Below the pieces are notes generated by a model. The model made no database searches, was not told the origin of the DNA, and saw only the letters and a list, made by a program, of their open reading frames with translations. A DNA stretch of 64,000 bases, taken from assembly GCA_039621445.1 (NCBI GenBank), contig CP154954.1, positions 39,455,816 through 39,519,815 of the forward strand, in the 5' to 3' direction. Made by a program: the position numbers and the translations under genes. Source of the stretch: Euglena gracilis (taxonomy: Eukaryota > Euglenida > Euglenophyceae > Euglenales). Numbering within the stretch: the first letter of the stretch is position 1; every line of letters starts with the position of its first letter. Positions 1 through 10,675 of this stretch are shown piece after piece.

Positions 1-247
1 CCCCCCAACAGGGTCAATTTTTTCCTCCGGCGCTTCGCGTCGATTTTTTTTGCATTTTTGGCAAATTTTTGCCCAAAAGTGCCCAAAATTGCACTTTTGG
101 TCGTTTTGGGGGGTCAAAAAATTTCGGTCACCCGGACCGCGCCACTGTTTAGGTGGGGGGGGTGTCCCCCCCCCCCCCCCCCCCCCTCCTGGCCCGCAGG
201 AGGGGGGTCCGGACCGCCCCCCCCACCTGTCCTTACATCAAACCCTG
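1..247. repeat. Right part of a G/C-tract MITE cut by the window edge
   Basis: The segment contains a CCGGCGC-type half hairpin near 31-42, a GTTTAGGTGGGG motif near 148, long poly-C, and ends with the terminus CATCAAACCCTG at 247. The same terminus (ATCAAACCCTG) closes a related element at 50831, and the GTTTAGGTGGGG motif recurs near 6758 and 7161. The left end lies outside the window, so no target duplication can be checked. Open frames across it are by-products of low complexity. Confidence 0.45.
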
Positions 248-2700
248 ATTGCACCACATGTAAAGTTTTTCGAGTACATTTAAATATGCCCCAATTTGCA
301 GGTGATGAAAAATCAATGTCAAGCAACGTTTTTATGGATTCTCATCAACACCGTGCATTTGTATTTTGATGGGGGGCTATGTTTTTTGCGCCTCAAATAT
401 GGGGTTCATTCTGGGCGCCAAATCAAGCATCCCACGGGGGATTCTACAAGCAAATAAACCCAAAGCCCTCGTTTCTCCTAAAACTTGCCATCATTCCGCT
501 GAGCAGACCATGATGGGGTTGACAGATATTCTTGAGGGTGGGAAGCCCAGAAAACCTGGTCCCGGGGACTGGCTGCCAGTTTTGCCACAGCTAATTTTCG
601 GGCATCGAGACATTTCGCCACAAAAATCATGCCCCCAACCCCCCCTTTTCACCTAAAAATTACCATCATTCTGCTAATTCGGGTAGAATAAACACTTGCC
701 GCAAATTATGACAAACCGACAACCTGATCACATCCACACATATACCTGGTGACTGTTTACACCCATTCCCACACATCCGGTAGTTTGAAGCGGGGGGGAT
801 ATGCAACAGTGACCCTCGAAAAGCACGACACAAAAAAAACACACAAAAATGCAAAAAAAAACACGCAAGTTGCAAGTTAAATCCCGTAGGAGGTCCCCCA
901 GGATGCACACTGTCTGCTGGAGAAGACGGAGATAATTTTTTACCTCTGCATTGGAGGAGTTTTCATTGTACAAAATAATATGCAACTTTCTGACCCAAAA
1001 ATGCAAAAGCTTTCACAAAAAAATGACAAGAATTTTGGTCTCGGGGGGAAATTGGAGCCAAAAGATGAGGAGTTTTTCAGAATAAAAAAATTCCAGCAAA
1101 ATCGCCAAAAAAATCACAAAAAAAAACCCGCAAAAATTCATAAGAACCCGCTAAATTTTTTGTTTTATACATGACGAAAAGTGCAAAAAAAACCGCAAAA
1201 AAAGAGCGCGTGTGTTCGCCCCCCCCCCCCTTCAAAGGGGCTTCCCCTGGCGGCGGGCTGCTGCCTTGGGCCTCGTCCTCCTCCTCGTGGGCTGGTGGTG
1301 GGGCCGTCCCCGCTATTGCAGCTCCGGGGCAGCCCCGGAGGGTGGCTGTGCCCGGGGCCCGACCCTCCCCGGGAACCATTTTGACTGCTGCCCCCCCCCC
1401 CCCTGAGTGAGTCCATGATGATACATGATGTTTGGCGGCGTCGAGGTGCGCCTTAGCGATGGGTTGCCCCCGGGGACGGGACTGCGCTGATTTGCAGGGG
1501 TTTTGCCGTTATCTGTGGGCAGTGCCTCTGATCTTTTCTCCCCCTAATCCTGGTGTTGGTGTGCTGTGGTATGTGCAAGTGCAGTCGGTGTTGACCGGAA
1601 ATTATGTTTGCTGACCTGGCTGCATCGCAACTCTTCGTCTCCACCTGTTGGATTTCTGTGGCGAAACAGGTTGCGAAGTGGGGACCAGAGCGACCCTCCC
1701 TAAACCCACCCAAATAATCAACCCGAGTCCGGGTTTGTGTGATCCATGCTTTCTGGTAGTGGACAATGCTGATTCGTGTGTACTATTTTGGGAGAATTGC
1801 ACTGAATTTGTTCAGCAGAGGTAATTTGTCGGTCTTTGTTGTGTAGGGGACTGGGCTTAAATCCCAAATCCTGAAAAATATGTTTGCAATGCGGCAATGC
1901 GGTGTACACAAAATAGGATCCTTCCCCAAATGACACTCATTTTCGCCCAAAATGTTTTTTATTGTTTTGCCGTACAGTCTGTAGGGATGACAATCATATG
2001 GGAGGGGTCGCTAAGCTCATGTCCGAGCAGAGCTTATCATGGGGCCCTTTTGACCCCCCCCCCTCTCGGGGCCACCTCGGGAGAACCAAGATTCCCGGTG
2101 TGAACCGACTCCCACCCCGGGAACTTTTCTTGGAGAAAAATATCCCCACGGTCCCTCGCATCCAGAGATACCCTTTTGTCATCCTAATTTTGTACCCACA
2201 CGAGATATTCCCATTTTGACAGGCCGAGGTCCAAAAAAGGGACTATAAAACAGGGTCTCTCTGCCAGCCAGAAACTACATATTTTGAAGTAACTCCCCAT
2301 GGCTGCTGAGTCGCAAAGAGGGCCCAACAGAAAAATTCAAACATGTGCAACGCCCTATCCAACCATACCTGGATTTCCTGGAAGCTGCATCTGAATCCAC
2401 AGCCCCGTTTTTTTTTTGCTGTGTTTTTCGACCGTTTTTGGTCCGGTTTTTTGGTGAAAATGGGCTAAAAAAAACACACAATTCTCAAAATATCTCGAAA
2501 ATTACGCAAAATGAAAGAAAACGTTTGAAACGTCAAATGAAGCACTTGGCCCGAGATACGGCACGTTTACGCTGCAAAACAGTGCTGCAGCCCTCCATCC
2601 CTGCCATTCTCGGCCGTTTTTGGGTCAATGAATCAATTTTTCCGCTGAGTAGTCGGGCCGGGCCGGGTGGGGCCGGGCCGGACTGCCAGGCCAGTCCAGG
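248..2700. other. No gene recognised; AT-rich spacer with repeats
   Basis: No coding exon with convincing composition or family match was seen. Positions 805-1210 carry a T/A-rich dispersed repeat in reverse orientation (see the 13220 copy). G/C homopolymers occur near 1220-1240 and 1390-1402. The rest is unannotatable intron-like or intergenic DNA. Confidence 0.5.
805..1210 (-). repeat. Dispersed T-rich repeat (TTTTTGCATTTTT family), reverse copy
   Basis: Read on the minus strand the unit has a GGGACCTCC-like start, then TGCAACTTGC, then runs of TTTTTGCATTTTTGTG, then a CGTGCTTTTCGAGGGTC-like end. Further copies are at 13220-13700, 20860-21290, 43300-43410, 55660-55800 and 56520-56790. No coding capacity or inverted termini were recognised, so class is unknown; a SINE-like or non-autonomous DNA element is possible. 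Confidence 0.4.
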
Positions 2701-3108
2701 CAGGGATCGATGGGAAGCCCTTTGGTTTTGAAGCAGGTGGGGGGTCTGGACCCCCACCCCCCCTGGCAGGTTCCAAAAGTAGCAAATTTTCTTTTCCGGC
2801 ACACAGCGCCGGAAAGTGAGCAAAAAAGTGTTTTTCCTCACTTTTGAGGATATTGCAGAATTTTTGATGTTTTGGTGTTTCCCACATAAAAAGTGTTCTA
2901 AACTTTTGAAAAATGAGCATTTTTTTTAATTTATTTTCAAAGAAAAATCACCGATTTTTTTATACCAATTTTGGCCTGGTATCCGCCCTTTCCCAGTCCA
3001 CAAAATCGAAAATTTTCCTGGCCCCCTTCAGTCTCGAGGTTTGAGGGGGGTCTGACCCACCCCCCTCTATTGGGAGGGGGTCCCCCCAAGGCTTCCCATA
3101 CATCCCTG
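2701..3108. mobile_element. MITE related to the 31303 element
   Basis: The 408-bp segment begins CAGGGATCGATGGGAAGCC and ends with the near inverse GGCTTCCCATACATCCCTG. Its interior (an inverted CCGG..CCGG hairpin near 2796-2812, then AAAGTGAGCAAAAAAG and GATGTTTTGGTGTTT) matches the element at 31303-31824. That copy has a perfect 8-bp target duplication; here the flanks AGTCCAGG and TGGCCGTT do not match, so the duplication has decayed or an end is mis-set. It has no coding capacity. Confidence 0.7.
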
Positions 3109-3122
3109 TGGCCGTTCTGCAG

Positions 3123-3298
3123 GGCCGCACCGCCGGGCGTGTTGCTTTTGATAACAAAGAGCTCAGCCCGATTCAAAACCTGGTTAACGAAACGACACAA
3201 TTGGCAGAGCTTGCAATTTCTGCCTGTTGGAACGGTGACAAATCATTTTTTGTGGACATGGCCTTCCTCCTCGACACAGCGTTTTGCAGTTTGTTGAC
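3123..3298 (+). CDS. Possible upstream exon, unrecognised
   Basis: An open stretch starts after TTCTGCAG, immediately right of a MITE, and can end at a GT near 3299. The frame reads VAFDNKELSPIQNLVNE, then LAELAISACWNGDK, then FFVDMAFLLDTAFCSLL. Residue composition is protein-like, unlike the surrounding low-complexity frames. It could be an upstream exon of the next gene or a transposon remnant. No family was recognised. Confidence 0.3.
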
Positions 3299-3432
3299 GT
3301 GTGGGTGGATTTTGGAGCCTCTTTTTTTTTTGCTCGAATGCTCATTTGCATGTGTGTGGCGTCCCAGGAACAGCTGCAAGCACAATGATGCCCCCCCCTT
3401 CCCCTCGTCCCTCCGCCCCCCCCCCCCCGCAG

Positions 3433-3555
3433 ATCGTGGCGGGGGGCTGCGTCATCTTCTGGGCGAAGCGGCGGTACCTCGGCAGCGCCGCCGGCGCAAA
3501 GTTCTGCCGCAAGGCGGTGACGGAGGGGCCGGAGGCGACCGTCCCGGTGGCCCAG
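3433..3555 (+). CDS. Gene A exon (41 codons)
   Basis: The acceptor is a long poly-C tract ending CGCAG and the donor is CAG|GTGTGG. Phase is 0 on both sides. The exon encodes a hydrophobic start followed by AKRRYLGSAAGAKFCRKAV, consistent with a membrane-proximal basic region. Confidence 0.65.
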
Positions 3556-6500
3556 GTGTGGGGCGGCGCTGGCCTGTGAGGCAGTGTTGGGTAGGTAGGT
3601 GTAGGGCAGGGCTGTACGGGAAATCCCGAAACCCGATGGGCGGTGGGTGGGTGGTGGGTCCGACCCCCCCCCCCCAGTTTTCCCGTGCACCTCTGAGGTT
3701 GAAACAAAGGTGGAAACTTGTTTGTGGCCTTCCCCGTGGCACAGCCTTCCCCCGAGGCCGGGGACTCCCACCTGTGGGGTGGCAGGGCCTGCCCCCCCCC
3801 CCCCTGCAGCATGTGCGGGACCGGCTGCGGGAGCTGACGGAGGCGGACCAGCAGCGGCGGAGGCAGCGGCGGGCAGAGGGGGGCGAGGGGAAGGACGCGG
3901 ACAGCGACACCGAGGCGCAGCTCGACGAGGAGGAGATCTTCGGGTCCGGTGTGGTGGTCGCTTGGGTTCCTGGGGGAGCCTTACCCCCCTCCCCGCCCCC
4001 TGATGTTGCTTTCGAGTCGGGAGAGCATCGCCCAGAAAATCAGAGGAATCGGGCAACCAGGTAAACCCAAACCCCCCAAATACCTGGCGAGGTGCCAGGT
4101 TATTGGAACCAACTTTTGGCCCTGCCCCCCCCCCCCTGTCAGGTCATTTGGGCTTTTTTTTTCAGCGTCGTAAAGGAACTTTGCCTGAAAAAGGGGGGGT
4201 GACAAGTTATTGGAACCATCCTTTTTGCCCCCCACCTCCCCGCCAGGTTTTTCGGCCACTGCCAGGAGCAAGGTCCCTGCCAGGTTATTTGGGGGGTGGT
4301 TTACCCTGAATAGATTCCATTTGATCACAGTTTTATAAATTTCTTCCCAGCAAAAGAAGGGAAATTGCAGGTTCTTATACCATCTGCTCAAGCATGCAGA
4401 ACGCGCACAATGCACGTTTTTACGATGTCTCCAGGTGCCTCTAGCCCTTGGTGAACGGTTTCTTGCAGCACGGGGGTAAAATAAATAAGTATTAAGTTGA
4501 TGTATGAAGCTGATATTTTCTTTACCATCACAGAAGGTGTTCCCGCTTGCGTGTTTTTACAAAATTTGCACGGCACTGTTGGGGATGATGACGTTGGAGG
4601 CAATAATTGCAACGACAAAACTACTCAATTGCTGCAGCCTACAAATGGAAATGGAACAAAGATGGAAACTTGAAACGCTTTGGAAATTAATGGGGGGGAA
4701 ATATATTTTTTTCCTTCACCATCTTGCATCTTAAGGATTGGGTTGAATGGATATTGCTGTTGTAATCCCAACAGAAAGGGAAGCGATGTTGAACTGATTC
4801 CCGGCGCAGATGTTCGGTGCTCCAACAGTCGAAGAAAGAAAAAAGCGGAGAGGCCAATTGGTGCCATTCCAAACAACAGATTTATTTCACCATTCTCAAC
4901 TGTCTCAGTGAAACAGCAATGCCATCTCTCTCTTTAGAGCAACGTCAGGTATGTGCTCATGTTTATTGTGATCTTCCCCTGCCCAGGTGTGTGGGGGGTG
5001 GATTTCATGAACCTCCGCTACCGGGATGAGCCCATCAAAAGCGTGGCACTGTACGAGGAGACAATCAAGCCCCGGCCCATCCTGCCGATCATTCACCCGT
5101 ATGTGTTTCACTTCCTGTGTGTTATTATTCAGCGCGTATCCACCAGCAAGCTTGTGAGGCTCCTCATTCCGTTTTCTCGTTTTGGCGATGTGACTCTTTT
5201 TTTCGGGTGCCCTGGTTCTGGCAGAAACCCGTGAAATTCCACGTTTTCGACGTGCCTGCTTACAAGAATCGTTGCTGCCGTCCTTGAGTGTATCGCGATG
5301 GCTGTCCCGATGGGTTACAAATTGGTTGGAGAGCCGCCGGGGGGGGGGGGGCAGCGCCGCTGACCTTTCGAATCGGGCGGCGCAGGTACATCCTGGTGGA
5401 GACGGAGACGTGGATGTACGTGCTGGAGAAGTGGCGGGACGGCGTGGCCATCTCCCGCTTCAAGCGGAAGGTCTGCCCGATGTGCCCCCCACCCCCACCG
5501 ATTTCCACGGGCACCCCCGTGTTCACGGCTCACTTGGGACCCTAACACCCGCTGAAGGACTTTGTTGGGAAAATGAGAAGTGTAGGAATGGGAGAGAGAT
5601 TTGCCATCTGTGAGCTGAGATGTGTGGCTTCTGTGAGACACGTGTGGCTTCCGCTCTCTGCCCAGGTTGAAGCAAAAGTGTGCCTGCCACCAGCCTTGGA
5701 ATGTAGTTAAAGGGCTTCTTTTTAACTTGGAAGGCTTCCCAGGGGGTGGATGTGTCTGGGACCTGACACTCCCTGGGGGGACCGGGGCCGGAGGCCCGAG
5801 TATGGTTTTGCAAAGCACCAAAATCTTTTTGGGGAAATGCCTTTAGACAGCCCGATTTTTCTGGGTGCTCTCCCTCCCCCCCCGCGGGCCCGTGCCAGGC
5901 CGGTTGCATAGGGGACCCCCCTCCGGGGTCTTAAAAAGAAGCCTGTTTGGTTATCCTCCGACCGATATCATTCTTTTCCCCGTTGGTTCAGATGCAGCGT
6001 GCTACACCTGCCATCTTCCACAATGCTTTTGTGGAAGATGCGCTGGATCATTGCGCCGTTGGCCCCGAGAAGGTGGCCCAAGGCTCGTACCAGGGGCAGA
6101 GCGCTCGTTTTTGGAGTGCCGACGCAGCCAATTTCGGCCGAAAATGGCTGAAATATGACGTTTTTTGGGGAGTCCGTTACCAACGTGCTATTTTGCGCCT
6201 CCCGGGCGGTAACTGCTGCGTTTTACGCACGCCCGCCGCAGGCCAAATTGCGTCTGTCTGCCCGGCGCCCTTCGCAACAATTAGGTAAAGGATCGCCGAC
6301 CTCTAGCCGGGGCAGATCGCTCGTTTTTTGGGCACGTACGCAGCCAATTTCAGCCGAAAATGGCCGAAAAAGGAAAGACGACACATCCTTTCTTGACAAA
6401 GTGAGAATTTATTTTCCTTGTTGTTGTGGTATTTGGCTGTTTGTTTGGGGGGCACGTTGCCTGTATGTTGTTGCCGAGGCGTTTTTCGCAATTCCCCAGG

Positions 6501-9267
6501 TTTGTTGATTTATTTTCAGTTTTTTTTTTAACACCTACTACTAGAACTTTCAACCCTCTTCTGCTAAGGAATTTGCTTTGTTAATGCGTTCATCGGATTG
6601 CGTAGCTTCTTCTTTCCCTTGATCAAATGGAAAGTTTTGAAACTTTACTCAAAGCTGAATAGATGCTCTGTTGCCGAACAGCTCGTCTTTTGTCAAAAAA
6701 TGGAACCTAATTCGGCCGAGAGGCAGGGGGGTTCGAAAAAAGGAAAAGGTGTGTGCGAGGTTTAGGTGGGAGGTGTCCCTCCCTCCAGACCGGGGGGGGG
6801 GGTGTCCGCCCCCCCCCCCCACCTGCCAAGGGGGTCCGGACCGACGCGGAGGGTACCTGACCCCCCAAAACAGTTCAAGTTTTTCCTTCCGGCGCTTTTC
6901 ACATTTCGGAAATTTCCGTTGGATCGATCAGCAAGATATCATGCCGCAGTGGGCCCTCCTGCTCCAGCTGAAATTGCGAAAATGAGCCATGGGTCAGCTA
7001 TGGATTCTGTTGAGCTCAGGGTCCATTGCAGCTGGCTGGACTCCCCAAGGGGTCAGCCAGCTGCCCCCCTCCCCCTCCCAAAATGGCACTTTCATTTTCG
7101 GCCTGAGACTTTGCATTGGGCCGAAAACCAGTTACCCACCCAGACCCAGACCGCCATTGTTTAGGTGGGGTGGGGGGACACCCTTCCTTCTCTTCATTCT
7201 GCTTCATTTGAGCAGAAGCCAGCCATGGTCTCAATAAGTTCTTTGTTTTCGCTGCGGTGGTTTCTGTGCATTCTTTTTGCCGGGCAGGATGATGCCGTTC
7301 GCAGCCGGGGCAAATGGTTTGGGCCCGGCCGGCTGTCGCAACGCAAAGCGCCGCACCTCGTCCAGTGTGCCACGCCGTGCTTGCCATGGATTCCGGAGCT
7401 GCGAGTGTGGACTGGCAGTTTGGTCCTTCACATGACCAATTTTGATCAAACCTTTCCTATCAATATTCATGGCATGCAGAGACTCTCTTAGCTCAGGGAG
7501 GTTGAATTTTTCCCTGCCTCACGGGGGGGGGGCAGGTGCTACCCGGAGGGGGGGGGTTCCTCTAATTTCGGTGCAAAGCGCCATTTTTTTTTGGGCCCCA
7601 AAGTTGACCCCCCAGGGTTATACAGGGATTCTCTAAACCCATGGGTGGCTCCCCTGCCACCAAGCCTTCTGTTATGGATTCAACCCCTCTTCGTCAAAGG
7701 CGAGCTCTTCCACTGCGCCCCGGAACACACCCGGACGTTTTGGAACAGCCGTTCACCCCGAGTACTGGCGCAGTGTTTCGGAGAGGATTGCGTGTTGGAT
7801 TTCCAGCACGGCACACCTTTTGCTTGGACGTGCACAGTGTGCCACCGTGTGCGGCACAACCAACCGGATGTGCATGTGTGCAGGGGCAACCCACGACGTT
7901 CCACCATTCTGGGGGCACCGATTTTTTAGCTCAATATTTTCCTTCGGTGTCGAAGGAATTTTCCTTCCAGGGTGCTGTGGTGCGTGGGGGGTGATCACCC
8001 CCGCACAGCCCCCCCCCCCCCCCCAGAGGGCCTAAGGGTGGGTGCAGGGATCCTTAAACTCTGATCCCGTACCTTCCTTCTTCAATCTCAAGACAATTGG
8101 ATCATTTCAACACTTTCAACATAGATCCAACGACCCCAACTCCGATTTGCCATGAGTGGATATGGTTGAATCAATGCGTCGGTGGGAGTGCTGGAGTGAC
8201 TGCCTTTCGGGGGGGGGGTGGAAGTTGCTGATTGGTTTCAAGGCGGTGACTGGCTGGTGATTTGTGAACAAGCGGCAGGGGGTGGGGACGGTGAGCTACA
8301 TGGTATGGCCCGTCTCTTTGGGCGCATTCTTTAAAAAAATTTAAGGGTGATAAGACTTCCCCTGCTTCTCCTTCTCCTTCAACCCTGGAAGACATGCACA
8401 AAGAATGTTCAGAATCCGGAGACCCGCAGATTTGACCCCCAACTGTGGTCCTCAACCAAGCCCCCAACCCCCCTCACGCCCCCCTTGCCGTATGCTGCAG
8501 GTCGACCACCGACGTGCGCCTCACCACTACAGAGCTGCTGTGCTGGGCGATGGAGCACCCAGAGTTCAAGCAATACACCGACCAGGGGTATAGTCTTGGA
8601 CCCCCCCCCCCGGGGGGGTAGGGTGGGTGGGTCCCTTGGACCCCGGGGGGGGGGGGGCTGGTGGGTATATCTTTTTCGGCGCCAAAGGCGCTGAAAATTT
8701 TGAAAAGGTGCTATTTTGGCCATTTTTTTGGCCATTTTCGGGCAAAGGTGGGTGGGTCCCCCTGGAACTCCCCCCTCCCCCCCGGGGGGCCCAGGGAGTG
8801 GGTGGGTGGGTGCTGACCCCCCCTGGTCTTAAAAAAATCCCTGGCACCGACAACTGCCACACCTTCGCCCACGTCCCCCGCCCGGCAGCCCCCGCTGGCC
8901 GCCTCATCCTCGGGAGGCGGCGATGCGTTCCCCTGTGGGTGGGCGGGCGGCTGCTGGGTTGGCCTGCCTTTGGACGTGCTCGGGAGCAACCTGCACCTGG
9001 CGGGGGGGGGGGGACGAGTTTCCCCCGGTGGTGGTCAATTGGCGTTCCGGCGTCCATGCCCCCCATTCTCTTTTTTTCTCACACGCTTTTCTGACCCCCC
9101 CCCCGGCGGAGGGCATCGAAGTCCGGGCACGCCCCGGGAGGCCCGGCGTGCCGAAGGCGCCCCCCCAACCCAATCGGCCGCCGGGCGGGGCCGGCAACTG
9201 CAGCCGCAAGGTGGGCATGGTGAACCCCAACAGCTTCTGGGAGGACGTCCTCTACGACGACTACTGA
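3433..9267 (+). CDS. Multi-exon gene A, unknown protein with one possible membrane segment
   Basis: Four consecutive GC-rich exons fit by phase: 3433-3555 (0/0), 3810-3948 (0/1), 4987-5098 (1/2) and 5386-5470 (2/0). All have AG acceptors and GT donors. A plausible last exon ends at a TGA at 9265-9267. The first exon begins with a hydrophobic stretch (IVAGGCVIFWAKRRYLG) that could be the end of a membrane helix followed by positive charges. The second is a charged coiled-coil-like segment. Exons three and four read VWGVDFMNLRYRDEPIKS and ETWMYVLEKWRDGVAISRF, which I do not recognise. The 5' end and exons between 5470 and 8494 are not resolved. Introns contain MITEs and poly-C tracts. Function unknown. 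Confidence 0.6.
3810..3948 (+). CDS. Gene A exon (charged, coiled-coil-like)
   Basis: The acceptor is poly-C then TGCAG; the donor is TCCG|GTGTGG. It encodes 46 codons plus one base, with a heptad-like HVRDRLRELTEADQQRRR run and then an acidic segment (DSDTEAQLDEEEIFGS). The phase 1 end matches the next exon. Confidence 0.65.
4987..5098 (+). CDS. Gene A exon (most protein-like)
   Basis: The acceptor is CTGCCCAG and the donor CACCC|GTATGTG. Starting in phase 1 it reads GVWGVDFMNLRYRDEPIKS then VALYEETIKPRPILPIIH. The balanced composition makes it a good query for a profile search. No family was recognised. Confidence 0.7.
5386..5470 (+). CDS. Gene A exon
   Basis: The acceptor is GGCGCAG and the donor AAG|GTCTGC. 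Entering in phase 2 it reads YILVETETWMYVLEKW then RDGVAISRFKRK, with no stop, joining in frame to the previous exon. Confidence 0.65.
6090..6372 (+). repeat. Direct repeat pair, ~64 bp
   Basis: Two similar units sit at 6090-6153 and 6307-6370. Both run GGGGCAGA.CGCTCGTTTTT, then ACGCAGCCAATTT and CAGCCGAAAATGGC-type sequence. The spacer is GC-rich with no recognised gene. They may be subterminal repeats of a degraded element. Confidence 0.5.
6690..7200. repeat. Degenerate MITE fragments with GTTTAGGTGGGG motifs
   Basis: The stretch has AGGTTTAGGTGGGAGGTG near 6758, a G/C-tract hairpin near 6790-6830, a CCGGCGC half hairpin near 6888, and a second GTTTAGGTGGGG near 7161. These are the parts seen at 1-247. 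No full element could be delimited. Confidence 0.4.
7591..7929 (+). CDS. Uncharacterised Cys-rich open frame
   Basis: This 112-codon frame contains PEHTRTFWNSRS and then FAWTCTVCHRVRHNQPDVHVC, a C-x2-C-x12-C arrangement that could bind zinc. Composition is protein-like and not repetitive. It lies in an intron of gene A and could be a transposon remnant or an unresolved exon. I do not recognise it. Confidence 0.3.
   Translation: MGPKVDPPGLYRDSLNPWVAPLPPSLLLWIQPLFVKGELFHCAPEHTRTFWNSRSPRVLAQCFGEDCVLDFQHGTPFAWTCTVCHRVRHNQPDVHVCRGNPRRSTILGAPIF
8494..8588 (+). CDS. Possible gene A exon interrupted by a MITE
   Basis: After CTGCAG the frame reads TTDVRLTTTELLCWAMEH then PEFKQYTDQ, with a potential donor GG|GTATAG at 8589. 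The last bases lie inside the left terminus of the MITE at 8583-8843, so the donor would be supplied by the element. Entry phase is 2, which does not directly follow the 5470 exon, so at least one exon is missing in between. Confidence 0.45.
8583..8843. mobile_element. 261-bp MITE with near-perfect 8-bp target duplication
   Basis: Ends are CAGGGGTATAGTCTTGGACC and the inverse of CAGGGATTTTTTTAAGACC. Flanks are ACACCGAC on the left and GCACCGAC on the right, 7 of 8 matching, a spacing typical of hAT and some other DNA transposons. The centre carries a CGGCGCC..GGCGCTGAAAATTTT hairpin and T-rich sequence. The left end lies inside apparent coding sequence. Related copies are at 52357-52645 and 14154-14276. 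Confidence 0.75.
9112..9267 (+). CDS. Probable terminal exon of gene A
   Basis: A GC-rich frame following poly-C and GGCGGAG ends GMVNPNSFWEDVLYDDY and a TGA at 9265-9267. The aromatic and acidic C-terminus looks genuine. Acceptor position is uncertain, as several AGs are possible. Assignment to the same gene as the 3433-5470 exons is by position and strand only. Confidence 0.45.
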   Translation, partial: GIEVRARPGRPGVPKAPPQPNRPPGGAGNCSRKVGMVNPNSFWEDVLYDDY

Positions 9268-9402
9268 CCCGCTGCCCCCCCTCTCCTCCCCCCCCCGGGT
9301 CTGTGGGGTCTGTGTGTGGGGGGCAACGCCCCTCAGTGGGAGGACGGTGGCTGGGGGGATGCGGTAAAGGAGACCGTTGAACGAACGAAGGGGCAACCCA
9401 AC

Positions 9403-10407
9403 CAGGCTTCTTCTTTTTTTTTTAACTTGGAACCCCCCCCCCCGGGTCGGAGGCAGGCAATTGCTTAAGCACTGACCAACCCCTCCCCCCCCCCCCCGGG
9501 GGGGGGGGAGTTTGGTTTTTTCAAAACGACTGACTGGTTTTTGGCCCGGACCCCTCCCCCCCGGGGGGGGGTCGGCCAGGAGTGGGCAAAAGTGGCTTGA
9601 GTGACCCCGGCGCCGAAGGCGCCGGAAAATTTTTTTGGGCCTAAAATGGCCTAAAGTGACTGGAACGTGGCCGTTTTTCTGAGTGGCCGACCCCCCCCCC
9701 CCCCGGGGGGGTAGTGACTGGCTGGTTTTTTGAAAATGAGTGACTGACTGGTTTTTAAAAAAGTGGAGTGACCCCCCCCCACCGGGGTCGGTAAGCAATT
9801 GTATGGTCGGAGGCCCAAACATGGGTCTCAGTGCAATGCGCCGGAATTTTTTTTGGGAAATACCCTTAGACAGCCCGATAATGGTTAGGGGGTATCCCCG
9901 CCTGTCTTTTGCTTAAAGGTTCACTGTACCCCCCCCCCCCCCAGGGTGGACTACGGACTACAGCTAGTCCAAATTGGCCAGTGGAAATGCTCAGGGACCT
10001 GGGAGGACCGCTGGCAGGGCCAGTGCTGGAAAACCCTTTCTAATAACCGGCGTGAAGCGCCGAAAAAATTTTGAACCCCAAAAACCGGCCAAAAATGCCC
10101 ATTTTTGGCCAGCTTTGAGATTTTTCTGGAACAAATTGGCCAAAAAACAATGCATTTCACACCCGATTTCCACCGATGGTGGAGAGCTACGGATGAATTT
10201 TTTTCCATTCGGGACCCCTCCCCCTGGGGAGGGGGGTCTAGCTAGTGCCTCTTTTCCAGTGTCTAGTAAATGGCTAGCCAGCGCCCCCCCCCATCCTTAA
10301 GCAAAAGCCTGGCCCACGCCCCACCTCCCCGGGGGGGGGGGGAGGGGCCATTCTGCACCGGGCCGGGTGGGTGGGGGGACCCCCCGGGTGTCTTAAACAG
10401 AAGCCTG
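9403..10407. mobile_element. Composite of G/C-tract MITEs
   Basis: The outer ends CAGGCTTCTTCTTTTTT and the inverse of CAGGCTTCTGTTTAAGAC bracket the stretch. Flanks AACCCAAC and GACCCCAC match at 6 of 8. Inside, CAATTGCTTA (9460) pairs with TAAGCAATTG (9792), suggesting a nested element of about 340 bp. Hairpins of the CGGCGCC..GGCGCCGGAAAATTTT type occur at 9608 and 10049. No coding sequence is recognised. Boundaries are tentative. Confidence 0.4.
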
Positions 10408-10602
10408 GACCCCACCACCAGACCCTCCTCCAGGCCCACCATCTGTTATGTTCTCTGACCCAAGGCATCGTAACCTTCATTCCTGTGACCTCAGGCTCTT
10501 CCTGACCTGCCACAGCAAACCTCCTTCAGCAATCACCAGGGTTGACTGGGACTCCCCAAAAGCCAACGGTGGAGGGTCAGGGTTTTGGTGCTTTCCCCGC
10601 AG

Positions 10603-10675
10603 ACTGCAGGAAGGTCCAGATCACACCCCCATGACCACCAAGGGGGTCCAGGCCAACCCCGAAACGCCCCAAAAC
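10603..10675 (+). CDS. Possible small exon, unrecognised
   Basis: It lies between TTTCCCCGCAG and AAC|GTGCGT, with one open frame reading LQEGPDHTPMTTKGVQ then ANPETPQN. Splice signals are good but the peptide is short and matches nothing I know. It may belong to an unlocated 5' region of the LRR gene. Confidence 0.25.

Noticed and set aside
3108-4064. 318-codon plus and 290-codon minus frames across 3.1-4.1 kb as single genes
   Set aside because: They read through clear splice junctions and poly-C tracts; real exons are shorter.
9395-10415. Firm 8-bp duplication for the 9403-10407 composite
   Set aside because: Only 6 of 8 bases match between C/A-rich flanks, which could be chance; kept as tentative in the feature list.
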